This document shows positions 11,692-23,901 of a stretch of 64,000 nucleotides of DNA, in pieces (positions within the stretch are counted from its first letter, which is position 1; every line of letters begins with the position of its first letter). This DNA is from Ectocarpus siliculosus (taxonomy: Eukaryota > Sar > Phaeophyceae > Ectocarpales > Ectocarpaceae). A model generated the notes under the pieces. That model saw nothing but the letters and a program-made list of their open reading frames with translations. It made no database searches and was not told the DNA's origin. Location: assembly GCA_000310025.1 (NCBI GenBank), contig FN648704.1:2488-66487 (forward strand), written 5' to 3'. The position numbers were made by a program, and so were the translations under genes.

Positions 11692-13632
11692 CGCTGCTGC
11701 TGGGGCCATCGACCAGGTCGTCTACCTCGGAATAGTTGGCGCCGCGCACCCCCGAACACACGGTGCCGGGATCGAAAGGGTGCGTGGACGCCCCCCTGTC
11801 GCCACAGACGCTGTCATCCCAGCAGCCATCAACCTCACCTTCACACCAACCGCCGTCATCGCTGCCGTCGTTGATGCCGTTGACCACCGCTTCTCCGTTG
11901 CTGGCCGCCCCCCCGCCGTCATCGCTGCCGTCGTTGATGCCGTTGACCACCGCTTCTCCGTTGCTGGCCGCCCCCCCAACCGATGTGGCGGGGAGAACGT
12001 CACCGACGGTCGCCATCGTAGTAGCCGGTGCCATCGCCGCGGTCGCGGGTCGTGCCGTCACCGATGTCGCCACTGCAGCCGCCGATGCCGCCATTGTAGC
12101 CACCTGCGCGCGCTCTCGAGCCATTCTCCCCGCCGCAACAGCGGCAGAAACAACACCGTCGGGTGCCGCCGCCGTCGCCGCTGGAACCGCCGTCGATAAC
12201 GACGGTCCAACCACCAACGCGGGCGCTCCGGTCATTCTCCCCGCCACCGTCGCGGAGATAACATTGTCGCCGGGCACCGCCGCCGTCGCCGCTGGAACCG
12301 CCGCCGATGCCGCTACTCCAGCTGTCGCCGCGAGCCCTCCGGGCGCTTCCTCCGCCGTCGCTGCGAGGGAAATACCACCGCCGCCGTAGGTCGCCGCCGT
12401 TGCCGCTGGAGCTGCTGCCGATGCCGCCGCTCCTTCCACCACTGCAGGGACCCCGGCAGTTCCCCCCGCCGCCGTCGCGGCGACAAAACTATCGCCGCCG
12501 TAGTTCGCCGCCGATGCCGCCGATGCCGCCGCTCGTGCTGCCACAGCGGGGACTCGGGTCATCCCCCCTGCCGCCGCCGCGGGGGGAACGCTGCCACCGG
12601 AGATCGCCGCCGTCGCCGCTGGAGCTGCTGGCAATTGGCCCAGCAGCGGGAAAAACATCATCGCAGACACTGCCACCAGCGTGAACTATGTCCACAGAAG
12701 CATTCCATCCAAACCATCCGTCATCATCACCGTCCACAGCGCGGCCAGCGTGAACCATGTCGACAAAAGCAGAGCGGTACTCGCTCTTTACCACCACCTG
12801 CTGCTGTACGACCGAGCTTCCACCGATGTCCATGCAGCTGTCGCCGCCATCGACATCCATCCAGCAGCCACCGCGGACGATCCGGCCGTCATCCTCGCCG
12901 TTGCTGCCATGAAGATGCACGGCGCAGTTCCGCCACATATGGCCGTACTGATCACAGGCGCCGCACGTACCCTCGAACTTGCGGGGTGCGGCGCATTCTT
13001 CGCCGCGGTGGCCGTTCCTGCCGCACCGAGTGCAATGGTATACCGTATACCGTACCAGGCGGAGGGGGTGATTCCTGCTGGAAAAACACGGCATTGCTCC
13101 TGCAGTCATATATCCCACCAACTCCGGTTGGCGGCAGCTGCTGTTGCTGCCGCGCCAACTGCTGGTGCTGCCGCGCCTGGTGGCTCTGAGTGAAAACGCA
13201 GTGTTGGTTCTGCTGACGGACAAAACCACCACGAGAACACTGCTGTACCTGCGATGGCTGCTGCTGCCATTGAGCACTCCATGGCAGCTGCTGTTGTTGT
13301 TGTTGTTGCTGCCGCCTAAGTCTCGCCTTGCCATACTCGGCAGCCTCCGCAGCTCTGAGCACCTTCACCAGCCTCTCCAACTCCGACTCGGCAGCTCGTA
13401 GCTTCTCCGCTGCGTTGCGCGACCTCTCCTCCATCTTGATGCGCACAACTGTAGTCTCCTCCGTTTGCGAATCTCTTCCTATTCCGCCGCTTCTCTCCGC
13501 CATAGTCTACACTTGAAAAGTATCCCGTACCCTGCCGTCCTAGCCCTGAAGCGCTGTCCCAGCAATACACTCCCTGCTGTTCCGGTCTCCGATGGCCACC
13601 GTCCCAGCTATACACTACCCGCTGCCGTGCAA
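9516..13632 (-). mobile_element. TR-GAG LTR element, copy 1 (5' truncated)
   Basis: This is an inverted copy of the element at 21193-25772. Its 3' LTR is at 9516-9701 with termini TGTTTGGG...CCCCAAACA, its 3' noncoding region at about 9702-11300, and its gag-like coding region at about 11387-13503, including two CCHC zinc knuckles and glutamine, alanine and serine runs. Homology stops abruptly at 13632, so the 5' LTR and leader are missing. The copy is broken at that end. No protease, reverse transcriptase or integrase is seen, which fits terminal-repeat gag-only elements that move in trans. Confidence 0.75.
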
Positions 13633-13667
13633 GACGCGTCGTTCAAGGAATCCTATCCTCTCCTTCA

Positions 13668-16600
13668 TCATTTGAATTCTTTCTTTTCCCTGTTGGACTT
13701 CTGAGTTGCCGAAAACGCTGAGGCGTGCTTCGCCTTATCGTTGAAGCACTGACGACAAATTACAACGCCACCCAACTTTTCACACTGAGTGCACCGGCAG
13801 ACATTTTTAAGTTTCCTCCCCCGAGGCTTATTCTTCCGCTTAGGGTTGGTTGGGGTACGACCGTCACACATTCTCGACATGCAACAGAAGCGTTGTGTTC
13901 CCCTCAGAGTTTGAAGGTTGCCACCCCCCAACTCAACACTGAATGTCGACACTGGAAGGGTGCTTTTACGCCCCCGACCCCCCTTTTCGGCGTTGCCAAT
14001 ATTGCACGAAGGCATGAGAAAGCAGCTAAGTTCCTCATCCAAACTCATCTTGACTGCTTTTCAACAATGGCCAAACGCTCGCTCTCCTGTCGCAGCCCCT
14101 TGAGAAGCAGCCCATCGGCAGTTTCTTCGCCTTCGAACACCCCCCTTTCCTCCAATTGATCGATCGCCTCCTTCACCCCACTCTGCATGTGTCTCAACCA
14201 CCAGCGAAACATCAACCACGCGTTCGTACAGGCCTGCATCAACTTCTGCTCAAATAGACGTCGCCAAAAAACATTTTCAGCACGGTGTTGTGTCTGGTAC
14301 GCACCGTTGTGCTGGTCCGATATATCTACTCCCCCCATGAACTTGTTGTAGTGAAATCTACACCAAGGCTGGAACCCGTCGGCCTTCTTCGCCTGTCCCG
14401 CCACGTGCTTGCTGTCGGTGTGGACGAATACAGCAAGAGCGCACGGGGCCGAACGTATGGAGTTCTGTGTCAGCATGATCGGGGTATGAACCTCAGCAGC
14501 ATCTAGACACGCACACACCCGTACAACCAACTCCTGGACACATATCGTGCCAAGAATATCAGAACCATACGAATGTCATAAACACCGCGCCCACCTGTAC
14601 TCGTTCGGTAGAAAGTGCTTCGGGCTGAGGTGGATTGTGGACAAAAAATTGACGAGCTTGGAATCCTTCCACTGCACAAACACCAAGGACCCGAACCTCG
14701 CGAAGACCATCTCGCCCTTCTTCCTGACATACTGTCTCGTGGTAGACCAGTACTGGATGGCCTCTTTCGATCCGCGGTGTGTATCCCTCAGAGTTCCGAC
14801 GGCAAAAATCCCGTGCCACAACAGACACATGAAGAGGATGGGCGAGGTGAAATAATTGTCGCAGGCCATGTAGGTCCCTGACCTAAGCAACTGCGCCCCA
14901 AATGCCGGGCACGCGTGGAACAGGACAGAAATCACCATTCGGCATACTCGCCCCAAAGGACAATTTGCCCACATGCGAATCCTCGGATCTCCGGTGTAGC
15001 CGCCGTCCGTGTATCCCGTGGAACAGTACCCGGTCCAGCAACATACCCCCCAAATCTTCACCCCTGGAAAAAACGTGGTAGGCATACGGGGGTGGTAGTG
15101 GGGGTGGTGAGCTAAGTCGACTGGTTCGAAACAAAGCACTTAATGTGCCGTAGCAGCAGTCAAGAGTTTTGGGGCCAACTTAGGAAAGCAGCATGCCATT
15201 TCATCACTAACACGGATTACAAATATTTCCTTCCATGGACGAATGGAAGACAACCACGTAAAAACTGATCGATTTGGGTGAGGGGGGGCCGTGGACGGGG
15301 CTTGGGCATGGCACAAAAGTGTCTCGGCCCTACACGGTACACGCTGTTTGTACACAGTGCATGCTGCCCGTGAGTTACACTCACCATTCTTGATGGGCTT
15401 TTTCGGCATATGCCTCAGCATGAACTTTGCGGAACGGCTGACACACTTGACCATCTGCTCATCGAAGGAGATCCATCGGCCCACCAGAGCGGCTCCACTT
15501 CAAGCCGAGTTCAACATGGACTCCACCTCACTACCAGTAGACAACGAGGCGAAGTCGCGGCAGGAGTCGGGGAGCGACCATGGGTGTGACCGGGGTGGGG
15601 GTGGGGCTGGGGGTAGGTAGCGTTGGTGCCTCCTGCATTCGACGTATCAAATGCCTACCGTATGGTATACCATGTTTTACCCCCGTGCACGGGGCAAGAG
15701 TTGAAACGGGGGTAATCTTTTTTGTGCAGTATAACTCCCGGCTGGGGGGGGGAAACAGTGTTTTCATGGCAGCGAGTTCCACATTCACCTACATGGAAGC
15801 GGCAATCAAACATTTTGGGCCCATCTGCCAGACGTTGTGTGGGTATCCGTGTGCGTGTGTGCGTTGGGGGGGGGGGGGGGGGCGTGTGTCTTTTCGACCG
15901 TTGTGTTTTTGTCGTTGGGGAGCAGATTCCGACAAGTACTATTGAGGCACGGCCTCGCACTCAAAACCGGGCGCCAAAAACCTAATGGGCGCCAAATATC
16001 AACTGTCATTGCTTAGAGATATCTCCAATTTCCACGGACAAGCCAGCTTGACAATTCATACCGGATATCGTGTAGCGAATCCCCAACCCTCCTCAACGGT
16101 CCCGTCCTGGAATCGTTTTGGAGCCGCCGGGCTTGCCATGTGAAAAAAACGGCCGTAGATCAGGAGGAGCATGTCTCGCGGGAGGCAAGCACGCACGAGC
16201 TTGTAGTCGTGGAAGGAGTGACAGCTCCAGTGGTCCTGCAGCTCCGGCAACTGGGCCTGTCCGATGGCAAGGGTGATCCCGATGACACCTAGCATCATCT
16301 TCGTGGTGATTTCCCCCCTCGTCCACACGGATTTATCTTTCTTCTCTTTCTTGTCGCGGTGACGCTGCTCCTGTCCCTTGGGGTTCTTTGTGCTCGTGCA
16401 GAACTTGAAGTACTCGTTTGTCTGTCGCGACGGTAGCCGTGGGCGGTGGGCAAGTGCGAATGGGTAATCAAGAGTGTTCAGAAAGTGAACTGAGGGTGTA
16501 CCATGCGCCACAACCCAACCACCCATTACGGTTCAATCACGGCATGAACACGTGACGAACAGCTCCCCCAAAAAAGCAACAATTGCTGCCCTTGCATGAT

Positions 16601-19600
16601 CAAAGACACAACAGGAACGGGCGCTTGCACTAACCTTCAGGACCAGGTGTGAGATCACCGCCGCCGGGAACATGATGCAGAAGAACGTGAACGCCAGCTC
16701 GCCTGGCCCATCCGCCGAAAACCTGCCCAACTTCTCGGGGTCAAACTTCGGCAACGCGTCCAAAGTTGTCTTCGACGGTTTGAACTTCAAATCGTGTCCC
16801 TCTCCCGCTTTATTACGGTGGCAATCGTAGTACCCGTGCCCGTCTCCTCGGTAGGAGCCTTCACCGTCAAAATCAAACCCACCACCCCCACATGAGCCCG
16901 CAGCACCGCCCCCCGCTCCGGTACGACTCCTGTCGTCATCTGCTGCACCCTCTCCCTCACCCCTATTCCGCACGGTGCCGCTCCTACTGCTGTCACAGTC
17001 TCCACCGCCATTTCCACCACGGGCATCCTTACCGCTGCAGCGGCTGCCGTCGTATCCAGCGGTACGACCTACATTTTTCATGCCGCGTGTTGTCCAGACG
17101 TGCTCATCGGTGGTATCTAGCCCCTCTTCGCCCTTCTCCTCCTCGCCTGTCTCACCACCCCCCTCCGGAGCATCCTTGTGGACCTTCGACTTGGCCATGT
17201 TCTTCTTCTGTTGTGGACGATGGCATGGAAACAACCGGGCATTGCAGAGAACAGGGTAAGGGCGGGGGGGGGGGGCGTACTCTTATGTTTTGCATGCCTT
17301 AACAGTTAAACCATTGACCACCCCCCCTCAAAAGGGTAGGGGCGGGGGTGGCTAAAACGGTCAGGGGCCATTGTTGCCATCCCATCACGTGATAAAAAAA
17401 TTGTGGACTGGCGTTAAACATACGATGGTAAGGGGTGCAAGGACGAGGTGGACACATCAAGAGGACGATAGGGGCGGGGGGGCGGGGGGAGACGGTATCG
17501 CACACTCACAGCAGCATCAACGACGCTGCTGATGGCTACGAAACAAAATTATTTACAGCAATACACGTTTGCAGAGTGGGAGAAGCAACAACAAGCATAC
17601 ACAAAGTGGTGCACGACCAAAATCAAATTTCGTGCAAGGGACACAAAAAACAACACCCGCCCCCCCCCATCGGTGTTTGCTATCGGGATTGGGTTTTTGT
17701 CGCTTGGCAACGACGTTGTAAAATATGCCAAGTCACTTCGTGAACTCGGCAACCAGGTTACCGTTTTATTTTTTTACCTCTGTTTTTTTTTTGCGGTAAC
17801 CATGGGTGGTCGAGTAGCTCATGTTGTGCGGGGTCGAGAACCCTCACTCCGCGCAAAGGGGATGATCGCACCACGTTGTGTTGAAAAGGTCAAGCATCCT
17901 CGAGGCAGGTACACGGTGCTTCTAACTGTCTCTGGAAATGAAAGCACCAGAAAATAAACTAAGTGATACGCAGCTGTCATCTGTGTGCAAGGAAGTATGC
18001 ACAAGATGCCGAACACCCTAATCAGGATGCAGCGCACCGTTCATGCGACTCGTCGAATGTCTCACGGCGCTTTGCGCTTGGTGATGTGAGAGCCTGGTCC
18101 GGTGCGAACCCGGCGTGCTCTGTCCCGGCTTTGTAGGAATGCGAGGTCAATGGTCTAACGACTACGGCATGCACGACTATGAGTACACCCCCCCCCCCCC
18201 CACCCCCGGGGGGGTGAGTAGTTGAAGTCCAAACCCCCTGTACATCAAACTTTTTNNNNNNNNNNNNNNNNNNNNNNNNNNNNNNNNNNNNNNNNNNNNN
18301 NNNNNNNNNNNNNNNNNNNNNNNNNNNNNNNNNNNNNNNNNNNNNNNNNNNNNNNGAAAAGAAAGCACAAGAAAATAAATTAAGTCATACGCAGCTGTCA
18401 TCTGTGTGCAAGGAAGTAAGCACAAGATGACGAACACCCTAATCAGGATGCAGCGCACCGTTCATGCGACTCGTCGAACATCTCACGGCGCTTCGCGCTT
18501 GGTGATGTGAGAGCCTGGTCCGGTGCGAACCCGGCGTGCTCGGTCCCGGCTTTGTAGGGATGCGAGGTCAATGGTCTAACGACTACGGCATGCACGACTA
18601 TGAGTACACCCCCCCCCCCCCGACGCGCGGTGGTGTGAGTAGTTGATGTCAAAACTCCGTGTACATCAAACTTTGTAAACCTGTTTTGCCGAACGAAGTC
18701 GTACCTCTGTAGCTTTCGTGCTGCCGTTGTGGTCCCAAACGACAACACATCACACCGGAAAGCGACGAGCGTTTGCCGGAAAAAAATAATATCCTAGTTA
18801 TATCAATGCACACATCCTTACCTTGCGGTCGTTTCGGAAGTCATGTGTGTGTTGCACCAACTCGAAGACGAACTTCAGGGCCGCCATTCCCCAGCCCTCC
18901 GGTATCTTGTCCACCATAGCGTTGATCTGCTGAGGGCTTTTGATAGTCACGGACGGCTCGTCATAGTCTGCCAAATCCCCCGGAAACTCGCCGTCGCTAC
19001 CCCCGTCACTCATCTCCTCGTCCCCCTCAGGCTCCTGCACGTATTCCGTTTCGTCATCACCGCCGTTTCCACCCCTACCGCAAGTACGGTTCTCGCCACC
19101 TTTCTTACTGCGCATGCTACAGAGCGTACCACAGGGGGATTTCGCCTCGGCCCCACAGCGCTGCCCTTGCCTTTTCCCGCTGGCGAACAAAGGATTGCAA
19201 GTCTCGCGGCGCTTGCGCTTTCCGTGCTTCTTTTTTGACGGATCTGCGCCGGCAGCACCTCCCTCTAGCGTCTCCGACTTCGCCGCATCTGAAGACAGCT
19301 CTTGCGCTTTGCTCCTGGCGAGATTGGTTGGCGTTTCCGCCGGCGTCGGCGTCTCATTCACCACGGGCGTCGCCGACATGCTGCTGGCAGAAGGAAGTGT
19401 GGCGCGCTTGATCGCCGCTTTCCCCAGCGGCACCTCCGGCTTTGATACGCCGGTGGGTGCGGTTTTGACTGACCGGGCACCTCCAGCAGAGCGGGGAGAT
19501 CGCACGCTGCTGTTTGTCTCGGTTTGGTCATCATCACCAGTGTCGACAGCAATGGAAGAGCCCCGGTGTTTCGTCGAACGTTTGTCCGATGTGGTTGGAC

Positions 19601-20442
19601 ACGGGCAAAAATCGTCTGCAGCCTTCCTATGCCCAAAAACAGACTCGCCGGAGGAACCCCGTGCGAGCATGTACGGCAATGCCCATGGCACGAGTTCTTG
19701 TGGGATCACGATAGCGCTGAATGAAGTGGTTCATCTTTGTTGCCGCCACGTTGCTGCTGCTCGGGTCGCGCACTATAACCGCACCCTCAGCATAATTATC
19801 TGCAACGTGGCCCCTGCAGTCATTGTACACCAGGTGCAGAAAATCCTTCCCAAAAAGATTGCCAACGAAACAGCCCGTGGTCTCGCCTATTTCCACGATT
19901 CGAAGCCCACCTCCCATTTTTGCTTCCCAGACCACGATATTACACTCCTTCACCTCAGCTACCAACGCCAGCTGACATACCGCCAAGTAATCATTTCCCA
20001 GCTGTCTGTGGATGTCCTGTACCACCTCTTGCACGGTCTTCACTGGTTTGATTCTTGTAGCTCGGCAGGAGTAGGAGGTGCGCTTTCGGTAGAAACCCTT
20101 GTCGAAGTGGAGATTGGACAATCTCCGCATTTCTTCCTCGGACACCGTGTTGTCCAGTAACAGATCGTAGTCCTCAGTGAAAACAACTGGTGCCATTTCA
20201 TCCACCATTTCTTGGCGGGTCTCTCTTATCTCCTCTGGTGTTGCACCCACGACGCTATCTCGCTCGGGGTGCAGCAGCCTGTAGATGCTGTGAAGTGAGC
20301 AATTGCCGTCACCTGCGGCCTCCAGCACCGTGCACTTCGCCGTGTCCTCCCCGGAGAGAACTGGCAGGTCACCGCTATAACGCTTTGAGGCTGCATGCAG
20401 CAGTTGTCGGCCGTACTTTTGTTCATCATGTTCCCAAGACAT
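13668..20442 (-). CDS. piggyBac-type transposase gene with N-terminal OTU domain (multi-exon)
   Basis: Transposase parts, read on the minus strand. 17207-16635: acidic/basic N-terminus ending FFCIMFPAAVISHLVLK before a GTTAGT donor. 16421-16062: TNEYFKFC, then LGVIGITLAIG and HWSCHSFHDYK. About 15475-15385: ISFDEQM (first catalytic Asp), donor GTGAGT. 15063-14595: MACDNYFTS (second Asp). 14530-14048 area: MGGVDISDQ (third Asp). The gene ends near 13668 with a CxxC/CxxC cysteine-rich tail (CRCTQC, CRQC). The DDD triad is therefore present. At least one short exon between 16061 and 15475 is not found, and the junction near 14590 is unsettled. Upstream on the same strand, the OTU exon ends at a GTAAGG donor (18822) and the transposase exon opens behind a CAG (17208), so one transcript could join them. 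Confidence 0.65.
15862..15882. repeat. poly(G) run
   Basis: A G run of nearly 20 bases within a presumed intron of the piggyBac gene. Similar G or C runs recur at 17265, 18188, 18609 and 53954. Confidence 0.7.
17208..17649. other. intronic DNA of the piggyBac gene
   Basis: G-rich runs and unassigned sequence between the transposase N-terminal exon and the SINE block. I see no gene here. Confidence 0.35.
17650..18212 (-). repeat. SINE copy, minus orientation
   Basis: Near full-length relative of the SINE at 46753-47377. The tail unit (TCGCTTGGCAACGACGTTG) is at 17700, followed by GGTTACCG/CGGTAACC hairpin arms and the body. The tRNA-like head (GGTGCGAACCCGG on the plus strand) is near 18101-18113, and a C run near 18188 corresponds to the G-rich 5' end. 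Confidence 0.75.
18256..18355. other. assembly gap (100 N)
   Basis: Exactly 100 N, the usual placeholder for a gap of unknown size. Near-identical sequence lies on both sides (about 17940-18255 and 18360-18675), so the gap marks an unresolved duplication or a collapsed or duplicated haplotype. Confidence 0.95.
18356..18622 (-). repeat. SINE copy, head half, next to the gap
   Basis: Repeats the head and body of the copy at 17650-18212, starting in the GAAAGCAC word beside the gap and ending in the C run near 18609-18621. Flanking bases beyond the C run (GTGAGTAGTTGA) are also shared with the left copy, so the duplication includes host sequence, not only the SINE. Confidence 0.75.
18822..20442 (-). 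CDS. OTU-like cysteine protease domain region
   Basis: From an ATG at 20442 the frame reads about 240 codons of OTU-type fold. It has EAAGDGNCSLHSIYRLL (catalytic Asp and Cys region), then SEEEMRRLSNLHFDKGFY, EVKECNIVVWEAKMGG, and MNHFIQRY, which supplies the catalytic His. OTU proteases cleave ubiquitin-type linkages. The reading then changes frame near 19709-19740 into a 260-residue low-complexity Ser/Thr/Pro/acidic linker with a Cys-rich patch (TCNPLFASGKRQGQRCG), ending in FVFELVQHTHDFRNDRK at a GTAAGG donor. The frame change is either a break or an unseen small intron. It lies 315 bp inside the piggyBac right end and runs the same way as the transposase, so I read it as the 5' part of the transposon gene. 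A separate captured gene remains possible. Confidence 0.65.
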
Positions 20443-20503
20443 GTGTCTGTTCTTGTCCCCCAGGGTTGCACCGAGACTACGAGTGGCGGAGGATGTGTGT
20501 GCT

Positions 20504-20541
20504 CGTGTGCTGTGTGCTGTGTGCTGTGTGCTGTGTGCTGT
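20504..20541. repeat. 7-bp microsatellite (TGTGCTG)n
   Basis: About five tandem copies of a 7-bp unit just upstream of the OTU start codon, in the 5' leader of the presumed transposon gene. Confidence 0.85.
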
Positions 20542-20713
20542 ATTGCGTCGCGTACACAGCGATGAAAGTGGGATGCTCATTGGCTGGCCCCACAGTCTCG
20601 CTTAGCACGAAATCGCGCCATGAACCTTATTGCCTAAAAAAATCGAGCAGTAGGATATAACTTGGAATCGCTGGATACAAAGTGTAAGTCAATATAAAAA
20701 AATAAAAAATTAT

Positions 20714-20761
20714 GGGGACAAAAAATGTCCCCAAAACTCGATCCAGCCCTAAAGGGGTTAA
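20714..20761 (-). repeat. piggyBac right terminus: TIR, subterminal inverted repeat, TTAA
   Basis: GGGGACAAAAAATGTCCCC (20714-20732) is a perfect 7-bp-arm inverted repeat. CCCTAAAGGGG (20747-20757) is the terminal repeat, and TTAA occupies 20758-20761. This order matches known piggyBac ends. Confidence 0.65.
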
Positions 20762-21626
20762 ACTTGGTTTTAGACTACATGATGTCACGGTAGCATGAAC
20801 GGACGCTAAATACTGAGAATCATTCCATTTCACGATGGTTTGAGGAGGGCTAGGGTATACCACAGGGTGTACCTGAATCATTAGCGGAGCCCCTCTAGAG
20901 CTCCGCCTCAACACGTGTTTCGGGTGATCGCTCACTGTTGACACGGCCAATCTCGGAAGAGGACCTTTGACCCACATCGCTAAGCAGCAACCAGTTGTGA
21001 GTCAATGCATGAGGTAGACCCCCCTTGCTAGTCCCTCCTTGATTAGTCCCCCCTTGTTAGTCCCCCCTTGACTCAAATGGTAAGAGACCATGAAACTGAC
21101 CATGAAATGGAAGAAACTAATTGAACCCTAGCCAGTGCTTGTTACGCTAACACATGAGTGAGCTACCTTAAGTAATAGCGTTATAACCACTGTGTTTGGG
21201 GTGCTCGGCAGAGTATACTGTCTACGGGGCCTCCGGGGGTAAGCGGATGAAATGTGTTGATGGGCATGCTGCATGGCGATGGTGTTGCCTACCGCATGTC
21301 TCTCACTCTCTAATCAACCAAGGTCTTGAGTCAACCTTCTTTCTCTTTCGGCCTCTGACGGGCTACCGCACCCAAACACAATATATTGGGCCTGGTGTTG
21401 GTAGTGGGTATTGGCGTCTGAGCTGTATGTGCCGGGCCAATGGGGCGGCGAATACGATATATATAGCTAAGCTGGGACGTGGCCAACGGGGACGGGACAG
21501 CACGGCCGCGGGTAGTGTATAGCTAGGACGGTGGCCATCGGGGACCGGAACAGCAGGGAGTGTATTGCTGGGACAGCGCTTCAGGGCTAGGACAGCAGGG
21601 TACGGGATATTTTTCAAGTGTAGACT

Positions 21627-23615
21627 ATGGCGGAGAGAAGCGGCGGAATAGGAAGAGATTCGCAAACGGAGGAGACTACAGTTGTGCGCATCAAGATGGA
21701 GGAGAGGTCGCGCAACGCAGCGGAGAAGCTCCGAGCTGCCGAGTCGGAGGTGGAGAGGCTGGTGAAGGTGCTCAGAGCTGCGGAGGCTGCCCAGTATGGC
21801 AAGGAGAGACTTAGGCGGCAGCAACAACAACAACAACAGCAGCTGCCATGGAGTGCTCAATGGCAGCAGCAGCCATCGCAGGTACAGCAGTGTTCTCGTG
21901 GTGGTTTTGTCCGTCAGCAGAACCAACACTGCGTTTTCACTCAGAGCCACCAGGCGCGGCAGCACCAGCAGTTGGCGCGGCAGCAACAGCAGCTGCCGCC
22001 AACCGGAGTTGGTGGGATATATGACTGCAGGAGCAATGCCGCGTTTTTCCAGCAGGAATCACCCCCTCCGCCTGGTACGGTATACCATTGCACTCGGTGC
22101 GGCAGGAACGGCCACCACGGCGAAGAATGCGCCGCACCCCGCAGGTTCGAGGGTACGTGCGGCGCCTGTGATCAGTACGGCCATATGTGGCGGAACTGCG
22201 CCGTGCATCTTCATGGCAGCAACGGCGAGGATGACGGCCGTATCGTCCGCGGTAGCTGCTGGATGGATGTCAATGGCGGCGGCGGCTGCATGGACATCGG
22301 TGGAAGCTCGGTCGTACAGCAGCAGGTGGTGGTAAAGAGCGAGTACCGCTCTGATATTTTCGACCTGGTTCACATTGGCGGCGAGGTGATGGCAGAGAGC
22401 GAGTACCGCTCTGATTTCGTCGACATGGTTGACGCTGGCGGCGCTGTGGACAGTGATGATGACGGATGGTTTGGATGGAATGATTCTGTGGATATAGTTC
22501 ACGCTGGTGGCAGTGTCTGCGATGATGTTTTCCCCGCGGCGGCGGCGGGGGGAACGGCCGGGGTCCCCGCGGTGGCGGCAGGAGCGGCGGCATCGGCAGC
22601 AGTCCCGGCGGCGACGGTGGCGACCTCTGGCGGCAGTGTTTTCCCCGCGGCGGCGGCAGGGGGGGTGGCCGGAGTCCCCGCGGTGGCGGCAGGAGCGGCG
22701 GCATCGGCAGCAGCTCCAGCGGCAACGACGGTGACCTCTGGCGGCAGTGTTCCCCCCGCGGCGGCGGCAGGGGGGATGATCCGTGTCCCCGCGGTGGCAG
22801 CACGAGCGGCGGAATCGGCGGCAGCTCCAGCGGCGACGACGACGACCTACGGCGGCGGTAGTGTTGTCGCCGCGACGGCGGCGGGGGGAACTGCCGGGGT
22901 CCCTGTGGTGGCAGGAGCGGCGGCATCACCAGCAGCTCCAGAGGCGACGGTGGCGACCTACGGCGCCGGTAGTGTTTCCTTCGCAGCGACGGCGGAGGAA
23001 GCGCCCGGAGGGCTCGCGGCGACAGCTGGAGTAGCGGCATCGGCGGCGGTTCCAGCGGCGACGGCGGCGGTGCCCGGCGACACTGTTATCTCCGCGACGG
23101 TGGCGGGGAGAACAACCGGAGCGCCCGCGTTGGTGGTTGGAGCGTCGGTATCTACGGCGGTTCCAGCGGCGACGGCGGTGGCACCCGACGGTACGGTGTT
23201 GTTTCTCCCGCTGTTGCGGCGGAGAGAATGGCTCGAGAGCCTGCGCAGGTGGCTACAGTGGCGGCATCGGCGGCTGCAGTGGCGACATCGGTGACGGCAC
23301 GACCCGCGACCGCGGCGACGGCACCGGCCGGTACGATGGCGACCGGCGGTGACGTTTCCCCCACCATATCGGTTGGGGGGGCGGTCAGCAACGGAGAAGC
23401 GGTGGTCAACGGCATCGACGACGGCAGCGATGATGGCGGTTGGTGTGAAGGTGAGGTTGATGGCTGCTGGGATGACAGCGTCTGTGGCGAGAGGGGGGCG
23501 TCCACGCACCCTTTCGATCCCGGCACCGTGTGTTCGGGGGTGCGCGGCGCCAACTATCCCGAGGTAGACGACCTGGTCGATGGCCCCAGCAGCAACAGCA
23601 GCAGCAGCGGCAGCA

Positions 23616-23655
<40 letters not shown>

Positions 23656-23901
23656 CAACGACGAGGCAGAGGGGATGGATGTGGCCTGGTTTCGGGTACT
23701 GCTGCGCCCCTTCGACCCGGGGGAGCTGTGCCGGCTGAAGGCTGGGAGAGTGGGGCCGGTGATGGGGATGGACACGCGGTTCGACCGTGGAAAGATGTCG
23801 CGGGGGCAACGGCCGGGGAGCCCGTGTTCGCGACCGGAACAACGACAGGAGGATCATGACGCGGGGAAGGGGGTTCGGAGGACCGGGCGAGTCCAACAGT
23901 G
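21627..23901 (+). CDS. gag-like protein with two CCHC zinc knuckles (TR-GAG copy 2)
   Basis: Starts at ATG 21627 after about 250 bp of leader. The N-terminal 70 residues are charged and helical (coiled-coil-like RKAEKLRAAESEVERLVKVL type). Glutamine-rich runs follow, then CTRCGRNGHHGEEC (about residue 155) and CGACDQYGHMWRNC (about 178), two CX2CX4HX4C knuckles that bind nucleic acid in nucleocapsid proteins. A long Ala/Val/Gly/Pro-rich tract made of degenerate repeats follows, then an acidic Ser-rich tail. No protease or polymerase motifs occur. The GC-rich repeats give many open frames on both strands, which are not genes. Confidence 0.7.

Larger units (their letters stand above)
13633..20761 (-). 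mobile_element. piggyBac-type DNA transposon, left end lost
   Basis: The right end at 20757 reads inward as CCCCTTTAGGGCTGG and is preceded by TTAA (20758-20761), the target and terminal motif of piggyBac elements. A subterminal inverted repeat GGGGACA...TGTCCCC lies at 20714-20732. Transcription runs leftward from this end. On the left, only about 35 bp separate the transposase stop from the broken edge of TR-GAG copy 1, and no TTAA/CCC end is seen. A deletion that also took the TR-GAG 5' LTR explains both losses. SINE copies and an assembly gap occupy the intron between the OTU and transposase parts. Confidence 0.65.

Noticed and set aside
11387-12676. Long minus- and plus-strand frames in GC-rich trinucleotide repeats
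   Set aside because: Low-complexity repeats stay open in several frames. Only the frame with the zinc knuckles matches gag.
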